64,000 bases of DNA from an uncultured Pseudoxanthomonas sp. (GCA_946479745.1 CAMLGZ010000016.1:16100-80099), one strand, 5' to 3'. Numbered from the stretch's first letter, positions 44,948-54,896 are shown. Notes: generated by a model not told the origin, from the sequence alone. Translations and numbers: made by a program.

Positions 44948-45291
44948 TTCTTCGTCTTCCTGCGGCTGACGGCATGCGTGTCGGCCATGGTGCGGGCCAC
45001 TTCCAGCAAGGCGCCTTGCTGGCGGGTGTTGAGCGTGCGGTAAGCGGCGAGCAGGTCGTGTTCGCCTTTCGTTCGCGCAGGGTCGAAGGTGCTGGCCAGT
45101 TCCGACAGCAACGCGCCGGCAGGTACGCCGAAGGTGCGTGCCAGTGCATTGATCTGGTCCTTGCCTGGGGATTTGTCGCCGCTCAGCCAGGCTTTGACCG
45201 TGGCCACGCCCGCGCGCGGAATCGCCGTGGCGATGTCGGTGGCGGTCAGGCCGCTGGCCTTGGCCAGCAATTGCAGCGTGTTGAGCGGCAT
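44944..45291 (-). CDS. Helix-turn-helix (XRE-like) DNA-binding protein
   Basis: A 115-residue protein. The N-terminal half is an HTH domain (LQLLAKASGLTATDIATAIP, VATVKAWLSGDKSP, INALARTFGVPAGALL). The C-terminal half is a helical segment (EHDLLAAYRTLNTRQQGALL) that may dimerise, ending in a basic tail SRRKTKK. It is 4 nt from moaB and overlaps ppk2, so it may regulate this small operon. No defined target is visible. Confidence 0.8.
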   Translation of the reverse strand: MPLNTLQLLAKASGLTATDIATAIPRAGVATVKAWLSGDKSPGKDQINALARTFGVPAGALLSELASTFDPARTKGEHDLLAAYRTLNTRQQGALLEVARTMADTHAVSRRKTKK

Positions 45292-45295
45292 ACGT

Positions 45296-45814
45296 TTACT
45301 CCTTCAAACGGGGGCGCAGGGTGGCCAGATTGCAGGGCTTGGTGCGCGCGTCCAACTGCGCGCGGATGATCCCTTCCCAGGCGGTTTTGCACGCCGAAGT
45401 CGAACCGGGCAGGCAGAATACGAACGTGCCGTTGGCCAGGCCCGCGAAGGCGCGGGACTGCAGCGACGAAGTGCCGATCTCCTCGAAGCTGATCGCGCGG
45501 AAGAGTTCGCCGAAGCCCGGCATTTCCTTGTCCAGCAGCGGCAGCAGCGCTTCGGGCGTGGAGTCGCGACCGGTGAAGCCGGTGCCGCCGGTGACCAGCA
45601 CCCCGTCCACGCCATCGTCGGCGATCCATTTCGAAACCAGTGCGCGGAGCCGGTAGCGGTCGTCCGGCAGCAGCGCGCGCTCGGTCAGGCGGTGGCCTTC
45701 TTCCTCGAGCGCAGCCACCAGATAGTCGCCTGACTTGTCGTCGGCCGGGGTGCGCGAATCGGACACGGTCAGCACGCAAAGCTGCAGGGGAATCATGTCG
45801 GGTCTGGCGGTCAT
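45296..45814 (-). CDS. moaB: Molybdenum cofactor biosynthesis protein MoaB
   Basis: A 172-residue MogA/MoaB-fold protein involved in adenylylation of molybdopterin. Motifs are LTVSDSRTPADDKSGD, VDGVLVTGGTGFTGRDSTPE and LPGSTSACKTAWEGII. No other moa or moe gene is nearby. It heads the moaB - HTH - ppk2 unit. Length and motifs fit MoaB rather than MogA, though in vivo roles of the two can overlap. Confidence 0.93.
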   Translation of the reverse strand: MTARPDMIPLQLCVLTVSDSRTPADDKSGDYLVAALEEEGHRLTERALLPDDRYRLRALVSKWIADDGVDGVLVTGGTGFTGRDSTPEALLPLLDKEMPGFGELFRAISFEEIGTSSLQSRAFAGLANGTFVFCLPGSTSACKTAWEGIIRAQLDARTKPCNLATLRPRLKE

Positions 45815-45854
45815 GTTGTGAAGCCTAACCTATCAAAGCAGTGAACCAGTAATC

Positions 45855-46025
45855 CGTTCGAGGTGAGGTTGAGATGCCGTTCGAGGCGAGCCTGATATTT
45901 CGCTCGTGGTGAACCCGAGACCCCGTTCGTGGTGAGCCTGTCGAACCATGCTTTTGGAGCAGAAGGTGATTTCCCTCCGAGTCCTTGTCTTGCGAAGAGC
46001 GTGGTTCGACAGGCTCACCACGAAC
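45855..46025. repeat. TTCGTGGTGAGCCTGTCGAAC-type repeat cluster
   Basis: Several direct and inverted units of GTTCGTGGTGAGCCTGTCGA and GGTTCGACAGGCTCACCACG lie around CATGCTTTTGGAG in the gap between moaB and the GNAT gene. A related core occurs in frame inside a gene at 4551-4577. This repeat family is very common in proteobacterial genomes. Confidence 0.85.
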
Positions 46026-46086
46026 GGATTTTTATGTTCTCTTTTTCTTGTGGCGATGCGGGCGGGGTCGACAGGTGTGTCGGGGA

Positions 46087-46539
46087 CTAATCCTGCAGAT
46101 GCAATCGAAAGCGCAGCGTGCCCTCGTAAGGCTCCCAGCCCATATGCCGATACAGCGACTGTGCGCTGCGGTTGTCCGGGTCGGTTTCCAATTCCAACCG
46201 GATCGCGCCATCGGCGCGGGCAAAATCGGCCGCTGCCTGTAGCAGGGCGCGGGCGATGCCGTTGCGGCGCGCGGAAGCCTGCACATACAGATCGTTGAGG
46301 ATCCAGGAGCGGCCCGCGCGCACGGAGGAGAAAGAGGGAAACAACTGGGTGAAGGCGACCGCCTTGCCGTCGAGTTCGGCCAGCAGGATCACCGACTGCC
46401 CGTGCTGCAAACGCTCGCCGATGAAGCGCCGCGCCAGCGCCGGATCGGAAGGCTGCTGATAGAAAGTGCGATAAAGATCGAACAGCGGCGCGACAGTATC
46501 CGTGTCGTCCATCGTTGCGCGCCGAATCGAGATGCCCAT
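46087..46539 (-). CDS. GNAT family N-acetyltransferase
   Basis: A 150-residue acetyl-CoA-dependent acetyltransferase. The acetyl-CoA-binding region LNDLYVQASARRNGIARALL has the (Q/R)xxGx(G/A) loop. LELETDPDNRSAQSLYRHMG and the C-terminal WEPYEGTLRFRLHL are typical. The substrate is unknown. It lies between two repeat elements and is probably monocistronic. Confidence 0.9.
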   Translation of the reverse strand: MGISIRRATMDDTDTVAPLFDLYRTFYQQPSDPALARRFIGERLQHGQSVILLAELDGKAVAFTQLFPSFSSVRAGRSWILNDLYVQASARRNGIARALLQAAADFARADGAIRLELETDPDNRSAQSLYRHMGWEPYEGTLRFRLHLQD

Positions 46540-46549
46540 GCATTCCCCG

Positions 46550-46613
46550 GTAGGTCGGGGCTACGCCCCCGACGCGAATGGTCCCTGAAGTCGGGGGCGT
46601 AGCCCCGACCTAC
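46550..46613. repeat. GTAGGTCGGGGC-type palindromic repeat overlapping the prfA stop
   Basis: Arms GTAGGTCGGGGCTACGCCCC and GGGGCGTAGCCCCGACCTAC. Read on the minus strand, the right arm supplies the TAG stop of prfA (46610-46612). Confidence 0.92.
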
Positions 46614-47695
46614 ACGGTTTCAGTCAAACGGGCCAGTTCGTCGGCCTGGTGTTCGCGGCTCAGGCGTTCCAGCAGTTCGTCCAGATCGCCCTGGATGATA
46701 TTGGGCAGATCGTACAGGGTGAGGCCTTCCACGCGATGGTCGGTGATGCGTCCCTGCGGAAAGTTGTAAGTGCGGATGCGCTGACTGCGATCGCCGCTGC
46801 CGACCTGCAGTTTGCGCGACTCTGCCTGGGCCGCGGCCTGCTTGCTGCGCTCGGCTTCCAACAGCTGCGCCTTCAGGCGTTTCATAGCATGTTCGCGGTT
46901 GGCGTGCTGCGAGCGCGCGGTCTGGTTCTCCACCACCAGACCGCTGGGAATATGGGTGATGCGGATCGCCGATTCGGTCTTGTTGACGTGCTGGCCGCCG
47001 GCGCCGGAAGAGCGGAAGGTATCCACCTTCAGATCGGCCGGATTGATGACGACTTCTTCCACTGCATCGTCGTCAGGAATGATGGCGACCGTCGCAGCCG
47101 AGGTGTGGATGCGACCCTGCGATTCGGTTTCCGGCACGCGCTGCACACGGTGGGTGCCCGACTCGAATTTGAAGCGCGAGAACGCTCCGCGCCCGATGAC
47201 CTTGGCCACGATTTCCTTGTAGCCGCCATGCTCGCCCGGACTTTCGGATTCGACCTCCACTTTCCAGCCTTTGCGTTCGGCATAACGGGCGTACATGCGG
47301 AACAGGTCGCCGGCGAAGATCGCCGCTTCGTCGCCACCGGTGCCTGCGCGCACTTCCAGGAACAGATCGGCGTCGTCGCGCGGGTCTTTCGGCACCAGCA
47401 GCAGGGAGAGCTCATCTTCCAGCTGTATCAATCGCGCTTGTGCGCCTGCGATTTCCTCTTCAGCAAGTTCGCGCATTTCCGGGTCGTTGCGCAAGGCTTC
47501 GGCGGCGGCGAGGTCGCGCTTGGCGTTGGCTTCCCCGGTCAGCGCGATGGTCACCGGCTCCAGTTGCGAGAATTCGCGCGAGTACTTGCGGAAACGGTCG
47601 TTGTCGGCGACCACGCCGGGGTCGGACAGCAGTCGTTCGAGTTCTTCGCGGCGTTCGGCCAGCGCTTCGAGTTTACGGCGCAGGGTCGGCGTCAT
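46610..47695 (-). CDS. prfA: Peptide chain release factor 1
   Basis: A 361-residue class I release factor reading UAA and UAG. The GGQ peptidyl-hydrolase motif is in [20 protein letters not shown], and the anticodon-like recognition region and [20 protein letters not shown] are RF1-type. The ATG at 47695 lies within the 3' end of hemA (23-nt overlap), the classic hemA-prfA arrangement. The TAG stop is part of a palindromic repeat. PrmC, which methylates the GGQ Gln, is encoded at 19092 rather than next to prfA. Confidence 0.97.
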   Translation of the reverse strand: MTPTLRRKLEALAERREELERLLSDPGVVADNDRFRKYSREFSQLEPVTIALTGEANAKRDLAAAEALRNDPEMRELAEEEIAGAQARLIQLEDELSLLLVPKDPRDDADLFLEVRAGTGGDEAAIFAGDLFRMYARYAERKGWKVEVESESPGEHGGYKEIVAKVIGRGAFSRFKFESGTHRVQRVPETESQGRIHTSAATVAIIPDDDAVEEVVINPADLKVDTFRSSGAGGQHVNKTESAIRITHIPSGLVVENQTARSQHANREHAMKRLKAQLLEAERSKQAAAQAESRKLQVGSGDRSQRIRTYNFPQGRITDHRVEGLTLYDLPNIIQGDLDELLERLSREHQADELARLTETV

Positions 47696-48953
47696 TTTCT
47701 TTCTTGAGGTGGGAATAGGGCGCCTGGGCCGGGAACAATTTATCGGCAGCGCGGGCCAGTTCCGCATCGCCGGATAGGGCCGCCTCGCGCAGGGCGGCGG
47801 TCGGCGGATGCAGCAGGCGATTGGTCAGCGTATGGGCCAGGAAGTCGAGCACTTCCTCGGCATCGCGGCCGTTGGCCAGTTGTTGGCGTGCTTTGGCCAG
47901 TACGTCTTCGCGCGCGGCGTCGCCATGCGCGCGCAGGCGTTTGAGCGGTTCCTGGCGCGAACTGGCGTGCAGGTTCTCGATGTAGCGCGCGACCTGCAGT
48001 TCGATGATCGCTTCGGCGGCTTCGGCGGCCTCGCGGCGGCCTCGGCGGTTATCTTCGACCGCACGCTCCAGGTCGTCGACGGTATAGAGGTAGGCGTCGT
48101 CCAGTTCGGCCACGCCGGGCTGGATGTCGCGCGGCACGGCCAGATCGAACAGCAGCATCGGCTTGTGCTTGCGCCGGGCCAGTGCAGCGGCCACTTGCGC
48201 ATGAGTGAGGATGGGCTCGCGGCTGGCGGTTGCGGAGAACACCACGTCGGCTTCTGCCAGATGCCTGTCCAGTTCGGTCAGCGGCAACGCATAGCCGCCG
48301 TGGCGCGTGGCCAGCTCCTGCGCGTGCGAGAGAGTACGGTTGGCGATCAGCAGCCGGCGCACCTTGCCTTCGCTCAGGTGGCGGGCGGCCAGCTCGATGG
48401 TTTCGCCGGCGCCGATCAGCAGCACGGTGGATTCGTCGAGACGCGCGAAAGAGTTCTGCGCCAGCCTTACCGCGGTGGAAGCCACCGAAACCGGATTGGC
48501 GCCGACGCGGGTGTCGGTGCGCGCACGTTTGGCGACGGCGAAAGTCTGCTGGAACAGGCGGTCCAGGCCATTGCCCAGCGCGCCGTTCTCGCGTGCGGCG
48601 ACCCAGGCTTCCTTCACCTGGCCCAGGATCTGCGGCTCGCCCAGCACCATCGAATCCAGCCCGGTGGCGACCCGGAACAGGTGCCGCACGGCGTCCGCGT
48701 CGCTATGCCTGTACAGGTAGCCGTCCAGGCCCTCGGCGTGCGTGGCCAGCCAGTCGCCGAGCGTCCCGCCATCCTCGGCGATGGCGTACAGCTCGGTGCG
48801 GTTGCAGGTGGACAGCACCGCGGCTTCGGATACGTTGGGCAAGGCGCGCAAGGAAGACAGCGCTGCGGGCAGGGCGGCCGCGTCGAACGCGACGCGCTCG
48901 CGCAAGCCGACCGGCGCGGTCTGGTGATTGAGTCCTAGTACCCACAACGTCAT
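47673..48953 (-). CDS. hemA: Glutamyl-tRNA reductase
   Basis: A 426-residue enzyme making glutamate-1-semialdehyde from Glu-tRNA, the first step of C5-pathway heme synthesis. Features are [18 protein letters not shown], the catalytic Cys in [24 protein letters not shown], and the NADPH-binding [17 protein letters not shown]. The C-terminal dimerisation helix ([20 protein letters not shown]) is present. It overlaps prfA and diverges from the TPR gene across 67 nt. Confidence 0.97.
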   Translation of the reverse strand: MTLWVLGLNHQTAPVGLRERVAFDAAALPAALSSLRALPNVSEAAVLSTCNRTELYAIAEDGGTLGDWLATHAEGLDGYLYRHSDADAVRHLFRVATGLDSMVLGEPQILGQVKEAWVAARENGALGNGLDRLFQQTFAVAKRARTDTRVGANPVSVASTAVRLAQNSFARLDESTVLLIGAGETIELAARHLSEGKVRRLLIANRTLSHAQELATRHGGYALPLTELDRHLAEADVVFSATASREPILTHAQVAAALARRKHKPMLLFDLAVPRDIQPGVAELDDAYLYTVDDLERAVEDNRRGRREAAEAAEAIIELQVARYIENLHASSRQEPLKRLRAHGDAAREDVLAKARQQLANGRDAEEVLDFLAHTLTNRLLHPPTAALREAALSGDAELARAADKLFPAQAPYSHLKKENDADPAP

Positions 48954-49020
48954 CGTTCAGGTGCTTGCGCTAAGCTTCTGGCCATTCCAAGGCCGCCATT
49001 TTACGGCCCGGCTCGCTTAC

Positions 49021-50703
49021 ATGCCCGCAATGATTCGTATCACCGTTGGCCTATTGCTGTTCCTGTCCCTGGCGCCCCCTCTGCCGGCCGCCCCTGCAGT
49101 CCGGAAATCATCGCCGGACAAGGCATCTCCGGATGCGCTGACCCCGGTCCTGGCGGGTGAATTCGCCCTGCAGGCCGGCCAGTTGCCGGATGCCTCGCGC
49201 TGGTACCTGCAAGCCGCCCAGGCCGACGACGACGCCGGCCTGGCCGAGCGCGCGACCCGTATCGCCCTGCTGGCCAACGACGATGCCAGCGCCGCCCGGG
49301 CGCTGAAGCTGTGGCGCCAGCGCGCGCCGCAGTCGCTGGCCATGCGCGCCGCAGAAGCCGCGTTGGCCCTGCGCAAGAACGATGCCTCCAGCGCACGGCG
49401 CGAGCTGGATGCGCTGCTGCGCGACAAGGACGACATGGGCTGGCGCTATGCGCTGACGGTGCTGGGCAGCGGCGGCCGCGATCCGGCGTTGTCGGCGCGG
49501 TTGCTGGATGGTTTTGTCGACACCAACGCCATCCCGACGAACCTGCAGGCCTGGCTGGCCTTCGGCGGGTTGGCGCAATCGCTGGAGCAGCCGAAACTGG
49601 CCGAACGCATCGTAGGCGAGGCGGTGAAGCGCTTCCCTGGCGAGCCCCGGGTCGCCTTGCTGCACGCCAGCCAGCTTCGCCAGGCCGGTGATACCGATCA
49701 GGCGCGCAAAATATTGGCCGGGTTGTCGGGCGCCACCGTGTTGGCGCCCGAATTGCGGTTGGCCATCGCCGTCGAATACGACGCGCTGGGCGACCCGGCC
49801 CAGGCAGCGGCCACTTTGGCCCGCGGTCCGCAGGACAACCAGACTTACGGTCTGCGCGCTTCGCTGCTGGCCAAAGCCGAAGACACCATGACGCTGACGT
49901 TGCTGTACGACGAACTGCGCAAGGACACCAGCAAGCCGGATCCCGAGCGCCGCTTGCTGATAGGGCAGATCGCGCAGTTTCTCAAGCGTCCGCAGGAAGC
50001 GTTGGAGTGGTACCGCAGTGTTCCCGGCGGTCCCCAGCGCACCGAGGCGCGCCTGCGCATCGCCAACGCGCTGTTCGAACTAGGCCGCAAGGAAGAGGCC
50101 TTCGCCGACGCGCGCGCGTTGCAGGGCGACGCCGGCGCCGAAGACGAGGCGCGGCGCAGCGCTTATCTGCTGGAAGCGGAGTTGAAACAGAAGAACGACG
50201 ACGATGCGGGCGAACTGGACGTGCTCGCGCGCGGGCTTGCCGCCTACCCGGACGACAATGCGCTTCTGTATGCGCGCGGCCTGGCCTGGGAGCGGCGCGA
50301 CCGCATCGACCGTGCCGAGGCCGATCTGCGCAAGATTCTGGTCACCGATCCGGAAAATGTCGCCGCGCTCAATGCGCTGGGCTACACCCTGGCCGATCGC
50401 ACCGCACGCTATCAGGAGGCGCTGGAACTGATCGACCGCGCGCGCGCGGCCGAACCCGACGAGGCCGCGATCATCGACAGCTACGGCTGGGTGCTCTATC
50501 GCCTGGGCCGCAACGCCGAGGCGCTGGTCGAACTGCGTCGCGCCTTCACCCTGCAGAAGGACGCGGAAATCGCGGCGCACATAGCCGAGGTGCTGTGGTT
50601 CACCGGCAAGCAGGAGGAAGCACGCAAGTTCTTCGAAGAGTCGCGCAAGCTGGACGCCGAGAACCGCTCGCTGCAGCGTGCGCTGGAAAAGACCGGCGCA
50701 TGA
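49021..50703 (+). CDS. Exported tetratricopeptide-repeat protein
   Basis: A 560-residue protein with a signal peptide (TVGLLLFLSLAPPLPAAP) and tandem helical repeats throughout. Recognisable TPR units include LTPVLAGEFALQAGQLPDAS, ALALRKNDASSARRELDAL, NVAALNALGYTLADRTARYQ, EAAIIDSYGWVLYRLGRNAE and IAAHIAEVLWFTGKQEEARK. It is periplasmic or outer-membrane-bound and probably a scaffold. Orthologous TPR genes upstream of lolB are common in xanthomonads and pseudomonads. The start could be ATG 49021 or ATG 49030. It overlaps lolB (ATGA). Confidence 0.88.
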   Translation: MPAMIRITVGLLLFLSLAPPLPAAPAVRKSSPDKASPDALTPVLAGEFALQAGQLPDASRWYLQAAQADDDAGLAERATRIALLANDDASAARALKLWRQRAPQSLAMRAAEAALALRKNDASSARRELDALLRDKDDMGWRYALTVLGSGGRDPALSARLLDGFVDTNAIPTNLQAWLAFGGLAQSLEQPKLAERIVGEAVKRFPGEPRVALLHASQLRQAGDTDQARKILAGLSGATVLAPELRLAIAVEYDALGDPAQAAATLARGPQDNQTYGLRASLLAKAEDTMTLTLLYDELRKDTSKPDPERRLLIGQIAQFLKRPQEALEWYRSVPGGPQRTEARLRIANALFELGRKEEAFADARALQGDAGAEDEARRSAYLLEAELKQKNDDDAGELDVLARGLAAYPDDNALLYARGLAWERRDRIDRAEADLRKILVTDPENVAALNALGYTLADRTARYQEALELIDRARAAEPDEAAIIDSYGWVLYRLGRNAEALVELRRAFTLQKDAEIAAHIAEVLWFTGKQEEARKFFEESRKLDAENRSLQRALEKTGA

Positions 50704-51356
50704 TTTCCCTTCCACGCTTGATGGTGCTGGGCCTGTCGTCGTCGCTGCTGATGGCCTGCGCGACGCGGGCACCGCAGGCCTCGCTGCCGCCGCCGTTGTC
50801 CGCGCCCGCCGCGATACAAGCCGCCGAAAATACCCAGGCCCAGCGCGCGGCCTGGCTCAACGGACACCCGCAATGGTCGTTCGAAGGCCGCGTGGCCATC
50901 AACAATGCAGGCAAGGGCGGCAGCGGCAGGATCGACTGGCAGCAGGACGGGCCTCGCTATGTCGTTTCGCTGAGCGCGCCAGTGACCCGGCAGAGCTGGA
51001 GGCTGATCGGCGATACGCATTCGGAAGCCGGGCGGCTGGAAGGTTTGGAAGGGGGGCCGCGCGAAGGCGAAGACGCCGAGGCCCTGCTGCTGGAAGCCAC
51101 AGGCTGGGACATCCCGGTCAACGCGTTGGCGCGCTGGGCCCAGGGCCTCTCTGCCGAAGGTTTGCCGACCGAGAACCAGGCCTTTTCCACCGGGGGCCGC
51201 CTGCAGACTATTGAACAGGCCGGCTGGCGCATCGATTACCGGGAGTGGTTCGATGCAGCAGGTCAGCAACCGCAGCTGCCGCGCAGGATCGAGGCGCAGC
51301 GCGACCGGGCGACGGTGCGGCTGATCGTGGACAGCTGGGATTTCAGCCCGCAATGA
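50700..51356 (+). CDS. lolB: Outer membrane lipoprotein insertase LolB
   Basis: A 218-residue lipoprotein that receives lipoproteins from LolA and inserts them in the outer membrane. The signal ends in lipobox LLMAC. The domain has [34 protein letters not shown] and [11 protein letters not shown], which match LolB. Start and stop overlap the flanking TPR and ispE genes (ATGA at each junction), so the three are translationally coupled. Confidence 0.94.
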   Translation: MISLPRLMVLGLSSSLLMACATRAPQASLPPPLSAPAAIQAAENTQAQRAAWLNGHPQWSFEGRVAINNAGKGGSGRIDWQQDGPRYVVSLSAPVTRQSWRLIGDTHSEAGRLEGLEGGPREGEDAEALLLEATGWDIPVNALARWAQGLSAEGLPTENQAFSTGGRLQTIEQAGWRIDYREWFDAAGQQPQLPRRIEAQRDRATVRLIVDSWDFSPQ

Positions 51357-52225
51357 GTCCGTTCGCCAGGGAGCAGGGCTGGTCGGAATGGCCGGCGCCG
51401 GCCAAATTGAACCTTTTCCTGCAGATCACCGGTCGCCGGCAGGACGGGTACCACCAGCTTCAGACCGTATTCCGGCTGCTGGACTGGGGGGACACCCTGC
51501 ATCTGCGCATTCGTGGCGATGGCCAAATCGTCCGCCACGGCGAGTCGGTGAAAGGCGTCGCAGAAGCGGATGATCTGGCGGTCAGGGCCGCTCGATTGTT
51601 GCAATCGGAAGCCAAAATCACCCAAGGTGCCGACATCTCCGTCGAAAAGCGCATTCCTTCGGGCGGAGGTTTCGGCGGTGGATCCTCCGATGCCGCCACC
51701 GTCCTGGTTGGGCTGAACCATCTGTGGGGGCTCGGTTTGAGCCTGGACCGGCTGGCCGCCCTGGGATTGCAGCTTGGCGCGGACGTCCCTGTCTTCGTGC
51801 GTGGTGAGAATGCCTGGGCCGAAGGAGTGGGCGAGGAACTGACCCCGATCCTGCTTCCTGCTGCCTGGTATTTGCTGGCCGATCCCGGTGTTCATGTGCC
51901 CACGAGGGGCCTGTTCCAAGCCCCTGATTTGACGCGCAATGCTGCACCCGCGAAAATAGCCGACTTCGTTTCGGGAAATTTGCTCGGCAATGCGTTCGAG
52001 CCGGTCCTGCGTCGTCGCGAATCCGCCATCGAGGCTGTGTTCGCAACGCTTTCGCGGATCGGCACGCCACGTCTCACCGGGTCCGGCAGCGGTTGTTTCG
52101 TGGAATTCAGTGATCGCGCTTCGGCCGAAGCGGCGCTAGCTCAATTGCCGGAAGGACTGCGCGCCTGGATCGCGGCTGGCGCGGACTGCTCGCCGTTGCA
52201 GGTTGCCCTGGCGAAGAAGCGTTAG
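51353..52225 (+). CDS. ispE: 4-diphosphocytidyl-2-C-methyl-D-erythritol kinase
   Basis: A 290-residue GHMP kinase of the MEP isoprenoid pathway. [20 protein letters not shown] at the N-terminus, the ATP-binding [17 protein letters not shown], and the C-terminal [12 protein letters not shown] motif are complete. It lies between lolB and tRNA-Gln in the conserved gammaproteobacterial order. Isoprenoid precursors made here feed the octaprenyl tail used with the ubi genes at 2691-5325. Confidence 0.97.
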   Translation: MSPFAREQGWSEWPAPAKLNLFLQITGRRQDGYHQLQTVFRLLDWGDTLHLRIRGDGQIVRHGESVKGVAEADDLAVRAARLLQSEAKITQGADISVEKRIPSGGGFGGGSSDAATVLVGLNHLWGLGLSLDRLAALGLQLGADVPVFVRGENAWAEGVGEELTPILLPAAWYLLADPGVHVPTRGLFQAPDLTRNAAPAKIADFVSGNLLGNAFEPVLRRRESAIEAVFATLSRIGTPRLTGSGSGCFVEFSDRASAEAALAQLPEGLRAWIAAGADCSPLQVALAKKR

Positions 52226-52230
52226 AACAC

Positions 52231-52306
52231 TGGGGCGTCGCCAAGTGGTTAAGGCACCGGGTTTTGATCCCGGCATTCGTAGGTTCGAATCCTTCCGCCC
52301 CAGCCA
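52231..52306 (+). tRNA. tRNA-Gln (anticodon TTG)
   Basis: A complete cloverleaf. Acceptor stem TGGGGCG/CGCCCCA, D-arm GCCAAGTGGTTAAGGC, anticodon loop TTTTGAT with anticodon TTG, T-arm GGTTCGAATCC, discriminator G and encoded CCA. It starts 5 nt after the ispE stop, as in many gammaproteobacteria. Confidence 0.97.
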
Positions 52307-52315
52307 ACATTCCGG

Positions 52316-52395
52316 AACGGAGAATCGGGAATAGGGAATGATCGAGCGACCAAGAGCTTGACGATTCCTATTCCTTATTTCCCACACTCCTTCAT
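52316..52395. repeat. GAATCGGGAATAGGGAAT-type imperfect inverted repeat
   Basis: GGAACGGAGAATCGGGAATA on the left and ATTCCTATTCCTTATTTCCC on the right, in the tRNA-Gln to prs gap. It may separate tRNA processing from the prs message. Confidence 0.6.
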
Positions 52396-52417
52396 TCCCA
52401 TCACCGGATCCAAAGAC

Positions 52418-53377
52418 ATGCAAGACGAACGCAACCTGCTTGTCTTTTCCGGCAACGCCAACCAGCCGTTGGCCGCCAGCATCTGCCGCGAGCTCGGCAT
52501 ACGCCAGGGCAAGGCGATGGTGTCGCGCTTCTCCGATGGCGAAGTGCAGGTGGAGATCGAGGAAAACGTGCGCCGGCAGGAAGTGTTCGTGATCCAGCCG
52601 ACCTGCGCGCCGACCGCGGAAAACCTGATGGAATTGCTGGTGCTGATCGACGCGCTGAAGCGCGCTTCGGCAGCCAGCGTCACCGCGGTGGTGCCGTACT
52701 TCGGCTACTCGCGCCAGGACCGTCGCCTGCGTTCGTCGCGGGTGCCGATCACGGCCAAGGTCGCGGCGAAGATGTTCACCGCCGTCAACGCGGACCGGGT
52801 GCTGACGGTGGACCTGCATGCGGATCAGATCCAGGGCTTCTTCGATATCCCGGTGGACAACGTATACGCGTCGCCGTTGCTGCTCGCCGACATCTGGCGC
52901 GCCTACGGCACGGAAAACCTGATCGTGGTGTCGCCGGACGTCGGCGGCGTGGTGCGCGCGCGGGCCGTGGCCAAGCGCCTGGACGACGCCGACCTGGCCA
53001 TCATCGACAAGCGACGTCCGCGCGCCAACGTGTCCACGGTGATGAACATCATCGGCGACGTGGAAGGCAAGACCTGCGTGCTGGTCGACGACATCGTCGA
53101 CACCGCCGGCACCTTGTGCGCCGCCGCCGCCGCGCTGAAGGCGCAGGGCGCGCTGAAGGTGGCGGCGTACTGCACCCATCCGGTGCTGTCCGGCCCGGCG
53201 GTGGACAACATCAACGCGTCGGTACTGGACGAGTTGGTGGTCACCGACACCATCCCGCTGTCGGCCGCCGCGCGCGCCTGCGGCAAGATCCGCCAGCTCA
53301 GCGTGGCTGAGCTGTTGGCCGAAACCATTCGCCGGATCGCTTTTGGCGAATCGGTCAGTTCACTCTACGTGGACTGA
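52418..53377 (+). CDS. prs: Ribose-phosphate pyrophosphokinase
   Basis: A 319-residue PRPP synthetase. Motifs are [20 protein letters not shown], the ATP-binding [22 protein letters not shown] (metal site), the PRPP loop [16 protein letters not shown], and a C-terminal FGESVSSLY. Class I length. It supplies PRPP to purine, pyrimidine, His and Trp synthesis. It starts MQDERNLL at 52418; further upstream the sequence is repeat-like. Confidence 0.97.
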   Translation: MQDERNLLVFSGNANQPLAASICRELGIRQGKAMVSRFSDGEVQVEIEENVRRQEVFVIQPTCAPTAENLMELLVLIDALKRASAASVTAVVPYFGYSRQDRRLRSSRVPITAKVAAKMFTAVNADRVLTVDLHADQIQGFFDIPVDNVYASPLLLADIWRAYGTENLIVVSPDVGGVVRARAVAKRLDDADLAIIDKRRPRANVSTVMNIIGDVEGKTCVLVDDIVDTAGTLCAAAAALKAQGALKVAAYCTHPVLSGPAVDNINASVLDELVVTDTIPLSAAARACGKIRQLSVAELLAETIRRIAFGESVSSLYVD

Positions 53378-53415
53378 AGCAATCGGCAGGCAGCCATTCC
53401 GGCTGTCGGCCAAAC

Positions 53416-53462
53416 CGGCTCACCTGGTCGCGGGTGAGCCTCCAAAACCGCCGCGAGGCGGT
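53416..53462 (+). promoter_or_regulatory. Two-hairpin leader upstream of rplY
   Basis: Two adjacent stems precede rplY: GGCTCACC/GGTGAGCC (53416-53439, 8-nt loop) and AACCGCC/GGCGGTT with a GCGA GNRA tetraloop (53445-53462). They end 26 nt before the start codon, close to the AAGG site. A regulatory or processing role is inferred; there is no T-run, so they are not a simple terminator. Confidence 0.45.
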
Positions 53463-53488
53463 TCATTCAACTGAAGGTAGTAAAGAAA

Positions 53489-54151
53489 ATGGCAATCACA
53501 CATGAAATCAAGGTGCAGCGCCGCGAAGACGAGGGTAAGGGTGCGAGCCGCCGCCTGCGTCACGCCGGTACCGTGCCTGCCATCGTTTACGGTGGCGAAC
53601 TCAAGCCGGTCAGCATCCAGCTGAACCACAACGACGTCTGGCTCGCCAGCCAGAACGACTGGTTCTACGCCTCCATCCTGGATCTGAGCCTGGGTGGCGA
53701 CGTGCAGAAGGTCCTGCTGCGCGACATGCAACGCCATCCGTTCAAGCAGCAGATCATGCACCTGGACTTCCAGCGCGTGAACGAGAACGAAGCGCTGCGC
53801 GTTTCGGTGCCGCTGCACTTCCTCAACGAAGAGAAGTCGCCGGCCGGCAAGGCCGCCGAAGTCGTGGTCACCCACGAATTGAACGAAGTGGAAATCAGCT
53901 GCCTGCCGAAGGACCTGCCGGAGTTCATCGAGATCGACCTGTCCAGCCTGGAAGTCGGCACCGTGATCCACTTGTCCGACCTGAAGCTGCCGAGCGGCGT
54001 CGAAATCCCGGAGCTGAAGCTGGGCAAGGAACACGACGTGGCCGTGGTGATCGCCAAGTACGGCCAGGAAGAAGCGGAAGAGACCGACGCGGCCGCTGCC
54101 GCCGAAGTGCCTGCCGCCAAGGTCGCCAAGAAGGAAGAGCCCAAGAAGTGA
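53489..54151 (+). CDS. rplY: 50S ribosomal protein L25/Ctc
   Basis: A 220-residue long-form L25 (general stress protein Ctc). The N-terminal 5S rRNA-binding domain (RREDEGKGASRRLRHAGTVP, VYGGELKPVSI) is followed by the TL5/Ctc C-terminal domain (HELNEVEISCLPKDLPEFIE). An acidic/Ala-rich tail ending VAKKEEPKK completes it. It sits in the usual prs-rplY-pth order. Confidence 0.96.
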   Translation: MAITHEIKVQRREDEGKGASRRLRHAGTVPAIVYGGELKPVSIQLNHNDVWLASQNDWFYASILDLSLGGDVQKVLLRDMQRHPFKQQIMHLDFQRVNENEALRVSVPLHFLNEEKSPAGKAAEVVVTHELNEVEISCLPKDLPEFIEIDLSSLEVGTVIHLSDLKLPSGVEIPELKLGKEHDVAVVIAKYGQEEAEETDAAAAAEVPAAKVAKKEEPKK

Positions 54152-54166
54152 TCGTCGCGTAGCGAC

Positions 54167-54247
54167 GATCATCCCGAGCCGAAGGCGAGGGATCTGCTTG
54201 TATGCATGCAACGCGCAAAGCAGATTCCTCACTTCGTTCGGAATGAC
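54167..54247. repeat. GATCATCCCGAGCCGAAGG-type inverted repeat
   Basis: Left arm with CATCCCGAGCCGAAGGCGAG and GGATCTGCTT; right arm with AAGCAGATTCC and CTTCGTTCGGAATGACA. It fills the gap between rplY and pth and ends 5 nt before the pth ATG. Confidence 0.85.
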
Positions 54248-54252
54248 AACTC

Positions 54253-54831
54253 ATGGCAGGACTTCGTCTCATCGTCGGGCTGGGTAACCCCGGTCCCGAA
54301 CACGCGCGAACCCGGCATAACGCCGGGTTCCGTTTTGTCGACACGCTCGCCGAAAAAGAAGGCGTTCGCTTCGGCCTGGAAAGCAAGCTGTTCGGCGAAA
54401 CCGCCAGGATACATATCGGCGGCGAATCGATCTGGCTGTTGAAGCCTTCCACCTACATGAACCTCAGCGGAAAATCGGTGACCGCGGCGCTGCGCTACTG
54501 GAAGATCGCGCCGGAAGAAGCGCTGCTGGCGCACGACGAGCTGGATCTTGCGCCGGGCACGGCGCGATTGAAGTTCGACGGTGGCCACGGCGGGCAGAAC
54601 GGCCTGCGCGACACCATGCAGCTGCTGGGCAACGGCAAGTTCCATCGCCTGCGCATCGGCATCGGCCACCCCGGCCACAAGGACAAGGTGACCGGTTGGG
54701 TATTGGGCAAACCGGGCAAAGACGATGAAATGCTGATCGGCCGTGCCATCGACGATGCGATCGACGTGCTGCCGCTGGCGGTTGCGGGCAACTTCATGGA
54801 TGCGATGACGCAGCTGCACACCTCCAAATAG
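54253..54831 (+). CDS. pth: Peptidyl-tRNA hydrolase
   Basis: A 192-residue Pth1 enzyme that recycles drop-off peptidyl-t[24 protein letters not shown] contains the catalytic His, and [33 protein letters not shown] and GGQNGLRD are the other signatures. The length matches the family. The upstream repeat may supply part of its translation-initiation region. Confidence 0.97.
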   Translation: MAGLRLIVGLGNPGPEHARTRHNAGFRFVDTLAEKEGVRFGLESKLFGETARIHIGGESIWLLKPSTYMNLSGKSVTAALRYWKIAPEEALLAHDELDLAPGTARLKFDGGHGGQNGLRDTMQLLGNGKFHRLRIGIGHPGHKDKVTGWVLGKPGKDDEMLIGRAIDDAIDVLPLAVAGNFMDAMTQLHTSK

Positions 54832-54896
54832 AAAGTCAAAAGAAAAGCGCGCCACGGCGGCGTTTTCCTTTTCACTTTTCAGCACTGGCAATACTC

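Noticed and set aside
52107..52310. Minus-strand frame reading [20 protein letters not shown]
   Set aside because: It is the antisense translation of tRNA-Gln; this peptide is a frequent false 'hypothetical protein'.
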